Program-made: the position numbers and the translations under genes | In this document: positions 10,503-20,155 of the stretch, piece after piece | Layout of the letters: each line of letters begins with the position of its first letter | Numbering within the stretch: the first letter of the stretch is position 1 | The notes under the pieces: model-generated | Told to the model about the DNA's origin: nothing | The model's input: the letters and a program-made list of their open reading frames with translations, nothing else | Databases searched by the model: none | From: Francisella persica ATCC VR-331 | Lineage (GTDB): Bacteria > Pseudomonadota > Gammaproteobacteria > Francisellales > Francisellaceae | Length of the DNA: 64,000 nucleotides | Reading direction: 5' to 3' | Assembly (NCBI RefSeq): GCF_001653955.1 | Contig: NZ_CP013022.1 | Span: 1-64,000, forward strand

Positions 10503-10883
10503 CTAGCTAACATAATTTTGATAGTCTTGAGGACTTATTAGGCTCTTAAGCTCCTTTAGATTAGCTATTTCAATTTCAAATATCCAGCCCTTACCATAGC
10601 AACATTGGTTTATAAGTTTTGGATTATCTAATAATTCTTTATTTACTTTTGCAACTTTTCCAGATAACGGTGTGTAAATATCAGATGCGGTTTTTACTGA
10701 TTCTATGACACAAATCTCATCGTCTTTGGCATATTCTTGACCAATTTTAGGTAGATCAACATAGACAATTTCACCAAATTCATCTTGAGAATAATCATCT
10801 ATACCAACTCTTGCAATATTGCCTTTAACCTCAACCCATAGGTTAGAATCTGTATATAAATAATTTTGATTTATTTCAATCAT
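10503..10883 (-). CDS. gcvH: GcvH-like lipoyl carrier protein
   Basis: A 126-residue lipoyl-domain protein resembling glycine-cleavage H protein: WVEVKGNIARVGIDDYSQDEFGEIVYVDLP, then the lipoylation motif ESVKTASD with Lys about residue 64. I chose ATG 10883 because AGAGGA sits before it; a longer frame to 10940 adds 19 unlikely residues. H proteins shuttle aminomethyl groups between GcvP and GcvT, or pass lipoate on. No gcvT or gcvP is nearby, so this may be a second, stand-alone H protein. It is divergent from murG. Confidence 0.88.
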   Translation of the reverse strand: MIEINQNYLYTDSNLWVEVKGNIARVGIDDYSQDEFGEIVYVDLPKIGQEYAKDDEICVIESVKTASDIYTPLSGKVAKVNKELLDNPKLINQCCYGKGWIFEIEIANLKELKSLISPQDYQNYVS

Positions 10884-10987
10884 AATTCCTCTTCGATAAA
10901 ACTCTATCTTATATTTTAAGCTAATAGGTGATAATAACATAAAAATCTTTTAAAATTAATTTTAAAAAATAAAAGTTCATGGTGTAA

Positions 10988-12106
10988 ATGATGAGTCTAG
11001 AAAACAAAAACATAATTATAACAGCTGGTGGAACAGGTGGTCATATATACCCAGCACTGGCTGTAGCTGAATTACTCAAGCAAAATAAAGCCAATGTAAC
11101 TTGGGTTGGTACTCCTAATAGTATGGAGGCTACAATAGTTCCTAACTATTTTAATATCCAGTATATTAAATCATCAGGTGTTCGGAGAAAAGGAATTATA
11201 AAAAAGATTACTTTTCCACTAAAGCTTGCTTACAATACCTTAAAATCTCGTACTCTATTAAAAAAACTTAAGGCAGATCTGGTCATTGGTTTTGGTGGTT
11301 ATGTTTCTGGGCCGATATGTCTAGCAGCTGCACAAATAAACATCCCAATAATCATCCATGAGCAAAATGCAAAAATTGGCCTCACAAATCGTATATTAGC
11401 TAAACTTGCAACAACGATATGTTTAGCTTTTGAGATCGAAAATCTCAACAGTCATTTTAGTGTTAAACAATTAGCAAGAACAAAAATTGTCGGTAATCCA
11501 GTTCGTAAAGATATCGTTGCGCTTAATGATCAAACAAAAAAATATACTGACTCATCAACATTAAAGATATTAGTTCTAGGTGGTAGCCAAGGCGCTAAAG
11601 CAATAAATGAAATCATTCCCAAATTAATTCAAAAAGCAAACGAGCAAGACATAAATATAAAAATCTGGCATCAAACTGGTAAACTATCATTCCAAGCAAC
11701 TAAAGATGCTTATAAAGATATACCACAAAACCATATCAAAGATATAGCTGCTTTTATAGATGATATGGCTACAGCATATAATTGGGCTGATTTGGTAATT
11801 TGTCGAGCTGGTGCACTGACTGTATCAGAATGTGTTATTGCTGGGCTACCAGCTATATTTATACCATTACCATCAGCAGTTGATAATCATCAGTTTTTTA
11901 ATGCTCAAAATATAGTGAATAACAATGCTGGCTTTTGTTTAATACAACAACAGATGACTTTAGAAAATTTACTTGCTATAATAAAGCCTCTTAATCAAGA
12001 TAAATCTAAGCTTGAGCAAATGTCACAAATGGCGAAAAAAACATTGATAAAAAACTCAAGTGAACAAATATTAGATTGTGCAAAAGAAATTTTAAACAAA
12101 AAGTAA
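10988..12106 (+). CDS. murG: MurG, UDP-GlcNAc:lipid I N-acetylglucosaminyltransferase
   Basis: A 372-residue GT28 enzyme that makes lipid II on the inner face of the membrane. The N-terminal glycine loop [12 protein letters not shown] (from about residue 13) and the [25 protein letters not shown] and [10 protein letters not shown] motifs are intact. The start may be either of two adjacent ATG codons (10988, 10991). It is placed away from any dcw cluster and is followed by ybaB after 10 bases, then recR. Confidence 0.97.
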   Translation: MMSLENKNIIITAGGTGGHIYPALAVAELLKQNKANVTWVGTPNSMEATIVPNYFNIQYIKSSGVRRKGIIKKITFPLKLAYNTLKSRTLLKKLKADLVIGFGGYVSGPICLAAAQINIPIIIHEQNAKIGLTNRILAKLATTICLAFEIENLNSHFSVKQLARTKIVGNPVRKDIVALNDQTKKYTDSSTLKILVLGGSQGAKAINEIIPKLIQKANEQDINIKIWHQTGKLSFQATKDAYKDIPQNHIKDIAAFIDDMATAYNWADLVICRAGALTVSECVIAGLPAIFIPLPSAVDNHQFFNAQNIVNNNAGFCLIQQQMTLENLLAIIKPLNQDKSKLEQMSQMAKKTLIKNSSEQILDCAKEILNKK

Positions 12107-12116
12107 AGGATCCGAA

Positions 12117-12455
12117 ATGAACTTTGATATGTCAAAGCTAATGCAACAAGCACAGAAAATGCAAGAACAAATGAAAAAAGCTCAACAAGAGCGTGAAAAT
12201 ATGCAGGTGATTGGTGAGTCTGGTGCTGGTCTTGTTACGGTAACAATGACAGGTAAATATGATGTTAAATCTGTCAGTATCGATAATTCGCTTATGTCTG
12301 AAGATAAAGAGGTACTTGAAGATTTAATTGCTGCGGCTGTCAATAGCGCTGTAAAAAAAGTAGAAGAAAATTCAGTAGCATCTACAGATATCCATAAGAT
12401 GGCAAAAGAAGCAGGTATCGACTTACCTAGTGGCATCAACTTTCCTTTTAAATAA
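12117..12455 (+). CDS. ybaB: YbaB/EbfC family nucleoid-associated protein
   Basis: A 112-residue protein with the typical beginning MNFDMSKLMQQAQKMQEQM, a long helix, then the beta-rich dimer core (VTVTMTGKYDVKSVSI). Members bind DNA as pincer-like dimers. The pairing with recR is widespread in bacteria; here the ybaB stop and recR start overlap in TAATG, implying translational coupling. Confidence 0.95.
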   Translation: MNFDMSKLMQQAQKMQEQMKKAQQERENMQVIGESGAGLVTVTMTGKYDVKSVSIDNSLMSEDKEVLEDLIAAAVNSAVKKVEENSVASTDIHKMAKEAGIDLPSGINFPFK

Positions 12456-13057
12456 TGACTAGTAAAATTTTTTCTCCAAAAATTACTGCTGTAATAGAAT
12501 CTTTACGCAAGCTTCCAACTATAGGTAAAAAATCATCTCAAAGACTTGCTCTCTACCTGCTAGACAAATCACCAGAAACAGCTGTTGTTATTGCTAATTC
12601 TCTTTTGGATGCTAGTGCAAATATCAAAAAATGTAAATATTGCCAAGCACTTACTGAAAATGATATTTGTAATATCTGTAGTAACACTAATCGAGATGAC
12701 ACCAAACTATGTATAATAGAAAGTATGCTTGATATGATCGCTATTGAAGAAGCTGGAATATACAGAGGTAAGTATTTTATTCTAAATGGTAGAATTTCTC
12801 CATTAGATGGTATAGGTCCGAGTGAATTAAAGCTAAACATTTTAGAACAAATTATAGCCGGTAGAGAAATTGATGAGGTAATTCTTGCAATTAGTCCTAC
12901 TGTAGAAGGTGAAACAACCGCTCACTTTATTTCACAAATGATTGCTAAAGATGTAATGATCTCTCGCATAGGTTTTGGTGTACCATTTGGTGGTGAACTA
13001 GAATATTTAGATCAGCAAACTTTGCTACATGCCTTTAATGCAAGAACTAATATTTAA
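12455..13057 (+). CDS. recR: recombination protein RecR
   Basis: A 200-residue protein of normal length. It has an N-terminal helix-hairpin-helix (LRKLPTIGKKSSQRLA), a four-Cys zinc motif (CKYC...CNIC, about residues 56-73), and a Toprim domain (GRISPLDGIGP). RecR works with RecO, encoded at 48.5-49.2 kb, and RecF to load RecA at gaps. It overlaps ybaB by one base and converges on spoT with only seven bases between stops. Confidence 0.97.
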   Translation: MTSKIFSPKITAVIESLRKLPTIGKKSSQRLALYLLDKSPETAVVIANSLLDASANIKKCKYCQALTENDICNICSNTNRDDTKLCIIESMLDMIAIEEAGIYRGKYFILNGRISPLDGIGPSELKLNILEQIIAGREIDEVILAISPTVEGETTAHFISQMIAKDVMISRIGFGVPFGGELEYLDQQTLLHAFNARTNI

Positions 13058-13064
13058 TAATAAT

Positions 13065-15188
13065 TTACTTATTAAGTATTCTTTCGATATTTAAACAAAC
13101 ATCTAAATTTCTTACTAAACGGATTAGTAAATATAATTTTCTCCTATTTCTAACTACCACTACGCAAGCAAGTTTGGCTTGTTTATTATCTACAGACATC
13201 ATATCAAAACTTCTAATATCCACACCCTCTCGTGCTAAAGTTGCTGTGATCTTCGCTATCGAACCAGGAATATTTTTGAGTGTAACTGCAAGCCTAGCTT
13301 TAAAACTAGGATCATCATCACTATTTGTAAACCAATCAGCTTTAATCTCTTTAGTCTGACCGTCTTTAAGTTTTGTATATAATTCATTACAACTTTTTCT
13401 ATGAATCTCGACATTGCTTTGCTCGTTGACAATTCCAATTATTTCATCATTTGGCAGAGGTAAACAACAATCAGCAATACGAGGATCATCACCATATCTG
13501 ATTTGTAGCTTTGATAATGATGATTTTTTATAAGCATTGCGCATGTCATCAAAATGCTTAACAATAAAATCAATAAAGTTATTTGGATCAATAAGACCTA
13601 AACCAGTATCTAAATAAAAGCGATTTATTGTATCTATTCCTTCATAATTGAATAATGCTCCATCAATAATTTCACTTGGAACTTCTCTTAGTTCAACACC
13701 TAGAAGTCTAAGCTCACCTTCAACTATATCCTTACCGCGAATATAATCAATATTACGATATTGCTGTTTCAAAAAATCTTTGATAGCTGATTTAGCTCTA
13801 TTAGTCTCGACAAATTTCAACCATGCTGGATTAGGGTCGGCAATCGCTGAAGTAATAATCTCAACATTATCACCTTGCTTTAACCTATAGTTAAGTGGAA
13901 CAATCTTGCGGTTTACTTTAGCTGAGATACATTTATTACCAATATCGGTATGTATGTAATAAGCAAAATCAATACAAGTTGAATTTACAGGCAGCTCGAC
14001 AATCTCACCTTGAGGAGTAAATACGAATACATCATTATTAAAAATATCTGTTTTGACATTTTCTAAAAACTCTACTGAACTAGCAGTATATACATTGATA
14101 TCAGAAATCTTCTTAAGCCATCTTTGTAATGCTTTATCAGTTTTCTCACCGATTTTATAACTCCAATGAGCTGCAATACCATATTCAGCTTGACGATCCA
14201 TTTTCTCTGTTTTTATTTGAATTTCTAAAGGTATATTGTATGGTCCTAAGACAACCGTATGTAATGAACGATAGCCATTTGCTTTTGGAGTTGCAATATA
14301 ATCTTTAAATTTTTGCGGTATTGGCTTATACAATTCATGAACTCTACCTAATGTAACATAACAATCTATTCTATTAGGGACAATAATCTTATAAGCATAC
14401 ATATCCATAATTTCATCAAAAGATATACCTTTTTTACGCATCTTGTTATATATACTATACAAAGTTTTCTTACGTGCTTTGATATCTTCTAATGAGACTA
14501 AATCATCAAGCTTTTCAGCTAATGCCTCTTTTACCTCATAAAAGACCTTTTCTTTATTTTTTTCTACTTTTTTTACTTTTTCTTCTAAAATATGATACCG
14601 ATAAGGATGCATACCCTCAAATGCTAGAGTTTCTAACTGCTCTTTAAGAGTATTGATACCTAATCTATGAGCAAGAGGTGCAAACACATCTAAAGTTTCC
14701 CTAGAGATTCGACGCTTTTTCTCAGGTTTTAATGGCGCTAATGTACGCATATTATGAAGCCTATCAGCTAGCTTGATAAATATTACACGGACATCTTTTG
14801 TCACAGACAGTAGCATTTTACGGAAATTTTCTGCTTGTTGTTCTGCTATATTTTTATGCCTTATCTGGGTAAGTTTAGTCACTCCCTCAACAAGTTGGGC
14901 AACTTTTTCACCAAAAAGATTGATAATATCCTCAGCGGTATATTCAGTATCCTCAACAACATCATGCAATAAAGCTGCAATAATTGTATCAACATCCATC
15001 CTAAGCTGAGCAAGTATACATGCTACAGCAATAGGATGGGTAAAATAAGGCTCTCCAGAACTTCTAACCTGGGTTTCGTGAGCATCCGCACCAAATATAA
15101 ATGCTCGAGCAATCTTTAACCTTTCTGCTTCAGGAAGGTATTTAGAAATTAATTGATTAAGGTCATAAAAACAAAACATATTTAACAA
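13065..15188 (-). CDS. spoT: SpoT-type bifunctional (p)ppGpp synthetase/hydrolase
   Basis: A 707-residue RelA/SpoT homologue. The HD hydrolase domain is intact (THPIAVACIL, HDVVED with His75-Asp76), followed by the synthetase domain (YRSLHTVVLGP, EIQIKT), TGS domain (FVFTPQGEIVELP) and C-terminal ACT domain. An active HD site marks it as SpoT rather than RelA. It controls the stringent response. The cap genes lie upstream on the same strand, 60 bases away, so some co-transcription is possible. ATG 15179 is an alternative start. Confidence 0.95.
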   Translation of the reverse strand: MLNMFCFYDLNQLISKYLPEAERLKIARAFIFGADAHETQVRSSGEPYFTHPIAVACILAQLRMDVDTIIAALLHDVVEDTEYTAEDIINLFGEKVAQLVEGVTKLTQIRHKNIAEQQAENFRKMLLSVTKDVRVIFIKLADRLHNMRTLAPLKPEKKRRISRETLDVFAPLAHRLGINTLKEQLETLAFEGMHPYRYHILEEKVKKVEKNKEKVFYEVKEALAEKLDDLVSLEDIKARKKTLYSIYNKMRKKGISFDEIMDMYAYKIIVPNRIDCYVTLGRVHELYKPIPQKFKDYIATPKANGYRSLHTVVLGPYNIPLEIQIKTEKMDRQAEYGIAAHWSYKIGEKTDKALQRWLKKISDINVYTASSVEFLENVKTDIFNNDVFVFTPQGEIVELPVNSTCIDFAYYIHTDIGNKCISAKVNRKIVPLNYRLKQGDNVEIITSAIADPNPAWLKFVETNRAKSAIKDFLKQQYRNIDYIRGKDIVEGELRLLGVELREVPSEIIDGALFNYEGIDTINRFYLDTGLGLIDPNNFIDFIVKHFDDMRNAYKKSSLSKLQIRYGDDPRIADCCLPLPNDEIIGIVNEQSNVEIHRKSCNELYTKLKDGQTKEIKADWFTNSDDDPSFKARLAVTLKNIPGSIAKITATLAREGVDIRSFDMMSVDNKQAKLACVVVVRNRRKLYLLIRLVRNLDVCLNIERILNK

Positions 15189-15247
15189 AATATTTTACAA
15201 TACTTAATTAAATGATAAATTGAATCATATATCAAAGCAATTTATAA

Positions 15248-16456
15248 CTACTTTGTTTTGAAAGAAATTAGATATTTCCTTGAAATAATTGCCATAAACA
15301 CTACCAAACTAATATCAACAACAAGTAAGATAGCTGCTAGTATAGTATTATATTTTTTCTGTGCAAAAACAGCGCCATGACCAGGTGGCGTTACACTGCT
15401 AGGATTATGAATCATACCATATTTTTTAATTATACTTGAGTTTATATCTCTGACATTAATAACTGATACTCCTTCTTTTAAGAAATCCACAGCCACAGAA
15501 TTAACTGTTTTATATTCTGGAGGTAAACTCTTAGTCACTCCAGTAGGAAAACTAGGTAACTTTATAATACTCTCTTCAGCATTACTAGTACTAGGTTTTT
15601 TAGATTTTTTATTATCCTTAATATCTAGATCTGATGATTTAATTTGTGGCTGTTTTAGCCCGATAGAAGCCATGTTACCACCAACATTTATATAAGCTTT
15701 AATTTTATCATCGGCACCAGTGGCATCTTTGTACATTTTTATACGTGTTGCAATAGATGTATTTGTTGCATCCTCGTATGGAATATTAATGACTTTATAA
15801 CCATTCCTTTTTATTGCATCATTAAGTTTTAAGATAGCTACTGGAGTCATTCCATAACCATTATCATGAGGACCACCTAAAGTAATACCTAAGATATCAT
15901 AATCAAATATACCTTTCTCGACAAGATTATGATATATATCAGGCCAAGTAAAGCCCGGTCTATTTGCACCAAATTGTGAAGCCCCAGCAGAAAATATAAT
16001 TAATGGCTTAAGTTTCAAAGTCTTAATAGCTGCCAACATCGCTATATCTAAAGCTGGATACGACCCAGTTGCTTGCACAGCCACTGTATCACCTTCTTTA
16101 AGATCAAGTTCACTTAACCATTCAATAAATATCGCTGCCATATTTGGATTAACCGAAGATCTCTTTGCATAAAGATCACCGGAATCTGTAGTTATCTCAG
16201 TCATTGACAGACCAATCAACCCAGTACAAGAAATATCCCCCATTGTCTTACACAGATAACCTTTTGACATAAAAAAGCGTTGTGTCAACGCAAATGCATT
16301 ATCAGCTAATTCGGCAGCTGCAAGCTTTTGTGTATAACCTTTCGTTTCAACAACTAGATTCTTCTCAACTATATATAAAGATATAATCATAAATGCGCTT
16401 AAAAACACTATTATATAGCGCGATAAAAATTTACGGTGCCAGTACATAGTTTTCAT
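15248..16456 (-). CDS. capA: CapA / PgsW-like poly-gamma-glutamate system protein
   Basis: A 402-residue protein with an N-terminal membrane anchor (SRYIIVFLSAFMIISLYIV) and a C-terminal membrane segment (ILAAILLVVDISLVVFMAII), leaving a large periplasmic domain. The sequence GDTVAVQATGSYPALDIAMLA and the position after capC match the protein called CapA in Francisella and PgsW-type proteins elsewhere; it is not the metallophosphatase-like Bacillus CapA. AGGAAT precedes ATG, one base after the capC stop, so coupling is tight. Role is inferred from context: export or assembly of a poly-glutamate-like product. Confidence 0.85.
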   Translation of the reverse strand: MKTMYWHRKFLSRYIIVFLSAFMIISLYIVEKNLVVETKGYTQKLAAAELADNAFALTQRFFMSKGYLCKTMGDISCTGLIGLSMTEITTDSGDLYAKRSSVNPNMAAIFIEWLSELDLKEGDTVAVQATGSYPALDIAMLAAIKTLKLKPLIIFSAGASQFGANRPGFTWPDIYHNLVEKGIFDYDILGITLGGPHDNGYGMTPVAILKLNDAIKRNGYKVINIPYEDATNTSIATRIKMYKDATGADDKIKAYINVGGNMASIGLKQPQIKSSDLDIKDNKKSKKPSTSNAEESIIKLPSFPTGVTKSLPPEYKTVNSVAVDFLKEGVSVINVRDINSSIIKKYGMIHNPSSVTPPGHGAVFAQKKYNTILAAILLVVDISLVVFMAIISRKYLISFKTK

Positions 16457-16457
16457 A

Positions 16458-16922
16458 TTATATTCCTACTATCTCAGGTCCAATTAAAACTATTAGTAAC
16501 AAACGTATAATGATAGAAGCTATTAATAAAGATCCTATTGTTTCTATAAGTCCTTGTCTATCTATAGATAAAGTTATAAGTCCAGGGATAATATAACCAA
16601 TTACCCGAACTTGATTTGAGTAAAAACTAGTAGTCAAATATTGTGAAAAAAGCATATTACACACAGTACCTAATATAAATGATAAAAGTACTGTAATAGC
16701 AATTCTTCGTCTACCATAAATAATCATAAATTTAGACATAAATCTGACTATACCAAATATGATTATTGATATGATAATAGTTACTATGACTCTATCAGGA
16801 GCTCCCATCTCTAAAGCAAAATATCCTGGCACAACCATACCACCTGTAGATAATCCTAGTAGTGATACAAAAACTAGACCAACTATAAGACCAATTCCTA
16901 TAGATAGCGTTAATGGATCCAT
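16458..16922 (-). CDS. capC: CapC / PgsC-like membrane component
   Basis: A 154-residue protein with about five hydrophobic helices, matching CapC/PgsC (GLVFVSLLGLSTGGMVVPGYFAL near residue 15; SIDRQGLIETIGSL near 118). In Bacillus, CapC pairs with CapB as the poly-gamma-glutamate synthase. AGGAG is well placed before the ATG. It lies 24 bases after capB. Confidence 0.92.
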   Translation of the reverse strand: MDPLTLSIGIGLIVGLVFVSLLGLSTGGMVVPGYFALEMGAPDRVIVTIIISIIIFGIVRFMSKFMIIYGRRRIAITVLLSFILGTVCNMLFSQYLTTSFYSNQVRVIGYIIPGLITLSIDRQGLIETIGSLLIASIIIRLLLIVLIGPEIVGI

Positions 16923-16946
16923 ATTTTCTCCTGTTTAATCTTAAAA

Positions 16947-18164
16947 CTATAAATTTTGCTTCCTTTTATGGCTAGTATTACAAAAATCAACTAATTCCAT
17001 ACCAATATCTTTAATATTACCAACACCAACGAGGATATAAGACTCCGCTGGATTTGACTCAACTATTTTCTCAAGTATTTGTATAGGTGTCATCTCTTCA
17101 CAAACTATAACTTTAGTCATTGGCTTATTTAGCGATTTTGCATATTTTTTATAAAATGAAGTAAAAACTTCTGTACCAGTACCTATTAGAACAATTAAAT
17201 CTTGTTTTTGCCAGCCTAAGGCTGCTTCTGCCATTTGTTTTGAGCGATCTTCTCTATCATCTCTACAATTTACAACTAGTACTTTTTTATCACAGCCTGA
17301 ATATTTATCATAAAGCTTATACCAAAGCATTTTTGTTGATACAGGATCATTAGCGGCAAAAGCATTAGCAAAATTTATTTCAGCATTTTTAATATTAAAA
17401 TTATACTCTGTCATCGCACCTGGGTCTGGAGTTGATTCCCACATTCCCTTAAGAGCGATCTCTCTAGGTATACCTAAATCATCTGTTACTTTTAATGCTA
17501 GAGCAACATTTATCTTAAATTCTGAATAAACAAATTTATTTATTTCTTCATCAGATATTTTCTCAGCATCTTGTGCCGTAGCTGCTATTAGTTCTGTACC
17601 ACGGTCTTTACAAGCATATTCAAAAAAATCTAAATGGATATCTTCTGCAGTAAAATATTTAGCCTTAACAGGAACAGTAGCTGCTAATGCTTTTGCGACA
17701 TCTCTTTCTGTAGGACCCATAATATCTAAATGATCAGGGCGGGCATTTGTCAAAACTCCATGTGTCGCTTTAACAAGCTTTAGCTCACATAGCGATTGCA
17801 AAAGTGGCTGCAAAGCCATACATTCAATAACGATAGCATCAGCTTTTGCTCTTCTTGCCTTAAACATAATTTTAACTTGCTCAGTAATATTACTAAAGCC
17901 TATCCTAAATACAGGTGTCTCTGAACCATCAACATCAATATATCTAGCTAAAGTCCCAGTAGTTTTAGCTATAGTTCTATAGCCACCAGCTCTGACACCA
18001 GCTGCTATAAGCCTAGCAACACTTGACTTACCTCGAGTACCATTTACATGAATTCTAATTGGAATACTTTTAATACTGATATTATGTACTATGTTTTCTA
18101 TTATTAGATACACGCATAAAACAGCAAATACTCCTACAATTAACCAAAAATCCAAAGTAGTCAC
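16947..18164 (-). CDS. capB: CapB / PgsB-like Mur-ligase family glutamate ligase
   Basis: A 405-residue protein with an N-terminal membrane helix (LIVGVFAVLCVYLIIENIV), then the ATP loop GTRGKSSVARL (about residues 42-52) and Mur-ligase core motifs (TNARPDHLDIMGP, VVNCRDDRED). Family members ligate glutamate through the gamma-carboxyl. In F. tularensis capB is required for virulence, although a poly-glutamate capsule is not firmly established. The annotated start is GTG; an AAAAGG overlaps it and is better placed for a TTG three codons later (18155). First gene of capBCA. Confidence 0.92.
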   Translation of the reverse strand: MTTLDFWLIVGVFAVLCVYLIIENIVHNISIKSIPIRIHVNGTRGKSSVARLIAAGVRAGGYRTIAKTTGTLARYIDVDGSETPVFRIGFSNITEQVKIMFKARRAKADAIVIECMALQPLLQSLCELKLVKATHGVLTNARPDHLDIMGPTERDVAKALAATVPVKAKYFTAEDIHLDFFEYACKDRGTELIAATAQDAEKISDEEINKFVYSEFKINVALALKVTDDLGIPREIALKGMWESTPDPGAMTEYNFNIKNAEINFANAFAANDPVSTKMLWYKLYDKYSGCDKKVLVVNCRDDREDRSKQMAEAALGWQKQDLIVLIGTGTEVFTSFYKKYAKSLNKPMTKVIVCEEMTPIQILEKIVESNPAESYILVGVGNIKDIGMELVDFCNTSHKRKQNL

Positions 18165-18239
18165 CTTTTATGTAACAAGTTACATTATATAATTATATCA
18201 CTGAGAATATAATATACAAAGTCATTAAATTTAATCTAA

Positions 18240-19496
18240 TTAAATATCAGTAAATCTTGTCTCAGGTATGTAATAAAGTACTGGTATCATAATAATAGAA
18301 GCTACTACTAAAAGCCATGCTGGCGCTAGCATATTACCTGATGTAACCACTAATGAAGTAGCTATAAATGGTATAGTTCCACCAAAAAATGAGTTACCTA
18401 TATTATAACTTAGCCCATTGCCACTATAACGATATTTAGTATCAAATAGCTCAGGTGCAGCTGCTCCATACGCTCCCCATATAGCCATCAATGGAACACT
18501 TAAAATAAACATAGCCAACAATAAGTAAATGACTCCAACATCCATTAACATAAAACTAGGATATGCAAATATTAAATATACCCAAATCGAGAACTTCATC
18601 AAAGGTTTTCTACCTAAATAATCGCTCAATAAACCCCATAATGGCGCTGAAAAAGAAAAAATTAAACTAAATATCGTGACTACTGCCAAAGAAAAAAACT
18701 CTGAATAATGCAGCTCAACAAAATGATTACTTAAGTAAGAAAGTACCAAATAATACGCAATATTGGCATAAGCTGATAAGGCTATTGCTAGAAATAACGG
18801 CTTAGTCTGCGTTTTAAACATCTCTCTTACTGGTTTAACAGAAATATCTCCTTGTGCCTCCAACTCTTCAAAAGAATAACTCTCTGGCATAATTAAGCGC
18901 ATTACTAAAGCCATTAATGCTAATACTAAACCAATAATATAACCTATTCGCCAAGCCCATAAATCAAGAATTTCTCGGCTAAACAATCCAAACAATAACA
19001 TTGCAACTAGTGAAGCTAAGAAAACACCTGTTCCAGATGACATAGTAGCAAAACTAGCAATAAAACCACGACGGGTTGGCTTAGTTGATTCAATCATAAA
19101 AACCATTACCCCACCATAGGAGCCACCAATAGAGAATCCCTGTAGTAACCGCATTATCACTAATATGATTGGCGCCAAAATTCCAATACTACTATAAGTT
19201 GGTAATATAGCTATCACCAACATAGGTAATATTATCATAATTATAGATATTACTAAAGCTTTTTTACGACCAAATCGATCACCAAAGCTGCCCATAACCA
19301 CACTACCTATAGGCCCCATGAAAAACCCTGCAGCAAAAACCCCAAAAGTTATAAGAATTGCGGTATATTTAATAAAGTCAGGGAAAAATATACTTGCTAT
19401 CACAGGAGTTAAATATGCAAAAAGCATAAAATCATACCACTCAACAATAGTACTTGCCGAGGCAAAAAAAATATGTCTTTTGGAAAAGCGTTTCAT
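18240..19496 (-). CDS. MFS transporter of the metabolite:H+ symporter (ProP-like) family
   Basis: A 418-residue protein with twelve probable membrane helices. The start FFASASTIVEWYDFMLFAYL, the GSFGDRFGRKKAL loop after helix 2 and GLLSDYLGRKPLM after helix 8 are standard for the MHS group, which includes ProP, citrate and shikimate carriers. Substrate cannot be told. It sits between capB and the tRNA operon, 75 bases upstream of capB on the same strand. Confidence 0.9.
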   Translation of the reverse strand: MKRFSKRHIFFASASTIVEWYDFMLFAYLTPVIASIFFPDFIKYTAILITFGVFAAGFFMGPIGSVVMGSFGDRFGRKKALVISIIMIILPMLVIAILPTYSSIGILAPIILVIMRLLQGFSIGGSYGGVMVFMIESTKPTRRGFIASFATMSSGTGVFLASLVAMLLFGLFSREILDLWAWRIGYIIGLVLALMALVMRLIMPESYSFEELEAQGDISVKPVREMFKTQTKPLFLAIALSAYANIAYYLVLSYLSNHFVELHYSEFFSLAVVTIFSLIFSFSAPLWGLLSDYLGRKPLMKFSIWVYLIFAYPSFMLMDVGVIYLLLAMFILSVPLMAIWGAYGAAAPELFDTKYRYSGNGLSYNIGNSFFGGTIPFIATSLVVTSGNMLAPAWLLVVASIIMIPVLYYIPETRFTDI

Positions 19497-19663
19497 TTAT
19501 TTAAAAGAAATTGATTATTATAAGAACTATACTTTATATATAAAAAAGCAACTTTGCAAATAATTAGATTATCAATTGACTTAGATAATCAGTTTTATGT
19601 TTTTTTTTTGAAAAACTACTAAATGATTTATTTACCCAAAATTGAAAACTTTAAAATTATCAG

Positions 19664-19746
19664 TGGTGCGGACGGGGAGATTCGAACTCCCACGGTTGCC
19701 CGCTGGAACCTAAATCCAGTGCGTCTACCAATTTCGCCACGTCCGC
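19664..19746 (-). tRNA. tRNA-Leu (anticodon UAG)
   Basis: An 83-base cloverleaf with a long variable arm, encoded CCA, seven-base acceptor stem (GCGGACG at the 5' end) and anticodon loop TTTAGGT giving UAG. It is the last of five tRNAs on the minus strand. Confidence 0.96.
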
Positions 19747-19752
19747 AATAAC

Positions 19753-19829
19753 TGGGGTGATTGATGGGACTTGAACCCACGACAACCGGAATCACAATCC
19801 GGGGCTCTACCAACTGAGCTACAACCACC
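19753..19829 (-). tRNA. tRNA-His (anticodon GUG)
   Basis: A 77-base cloverleaf with encoded CCA, the extra 5' G typical of tRNA-His (GGTGGTTGT), and anticodon loop ATTGTGA. TTC loop GGTTCAAGTCC. Confidence 0.96.
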
Positions 19830-19854
19830 ATTACAAATCGCTACGTCATTGTAA

Positions 19855-19931
19855 TGGCGCGTCCGGCAGGATTCGAACCTGCTACCCTCGGCTTAGAAGG
19901 CCGATGCTCTGTCCAGATAAGCTACGGACGC
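19855..19931 (-). tRNA. tRNA-Arg (anticodon UCU)
   Basis: A 77-base cloverleaf with encoded CCA, acceptor GCGTCCG/CGGACGC, anticodon loop CTTCTAA (UCU), reading AGA/AGG, common in this AT-rich genome. Confidence 0.96.
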
Positions 19932-19938
19932 ACAAAAA

Positions 19939-20015
<77 letters not shown>

Positions 20016-20031
20016 ATAGTTTTAAAATTAA

Positions 20032-20107
<76 letters not shown>

Positions 20108-20117
20108 AGTGAGAGGT

Positions 20118-20147
20118 ATTATACATATACAGGAATATTTAAGTCAA
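20118..20147 (-). promoter_or_regulatory. promoter of the five-tRNA operon
   Basis: On the minus strand TTGACT (20147-20142) and TATAAT (20123-20118) with an 18-base spacer lie just upstream of tRNA-Phe, a near-consensus sigma-70 promoter fitting a highly expressed stable-RNA operon. It overlaps the 3' end region of the isoaspartyl peptidase gene. Confidence 0.8.
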
Positions 20148-20155
20148 TACTTTTA

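Noticed and set aside
19567-19620. GATTATC/GATAATC hairpin followed by a T run on the plus strand
   Set aside because: No plus-strand gene ends there, and in the minus direction no T tract follows, so it is not accepted as the tRNA-operon terminator.
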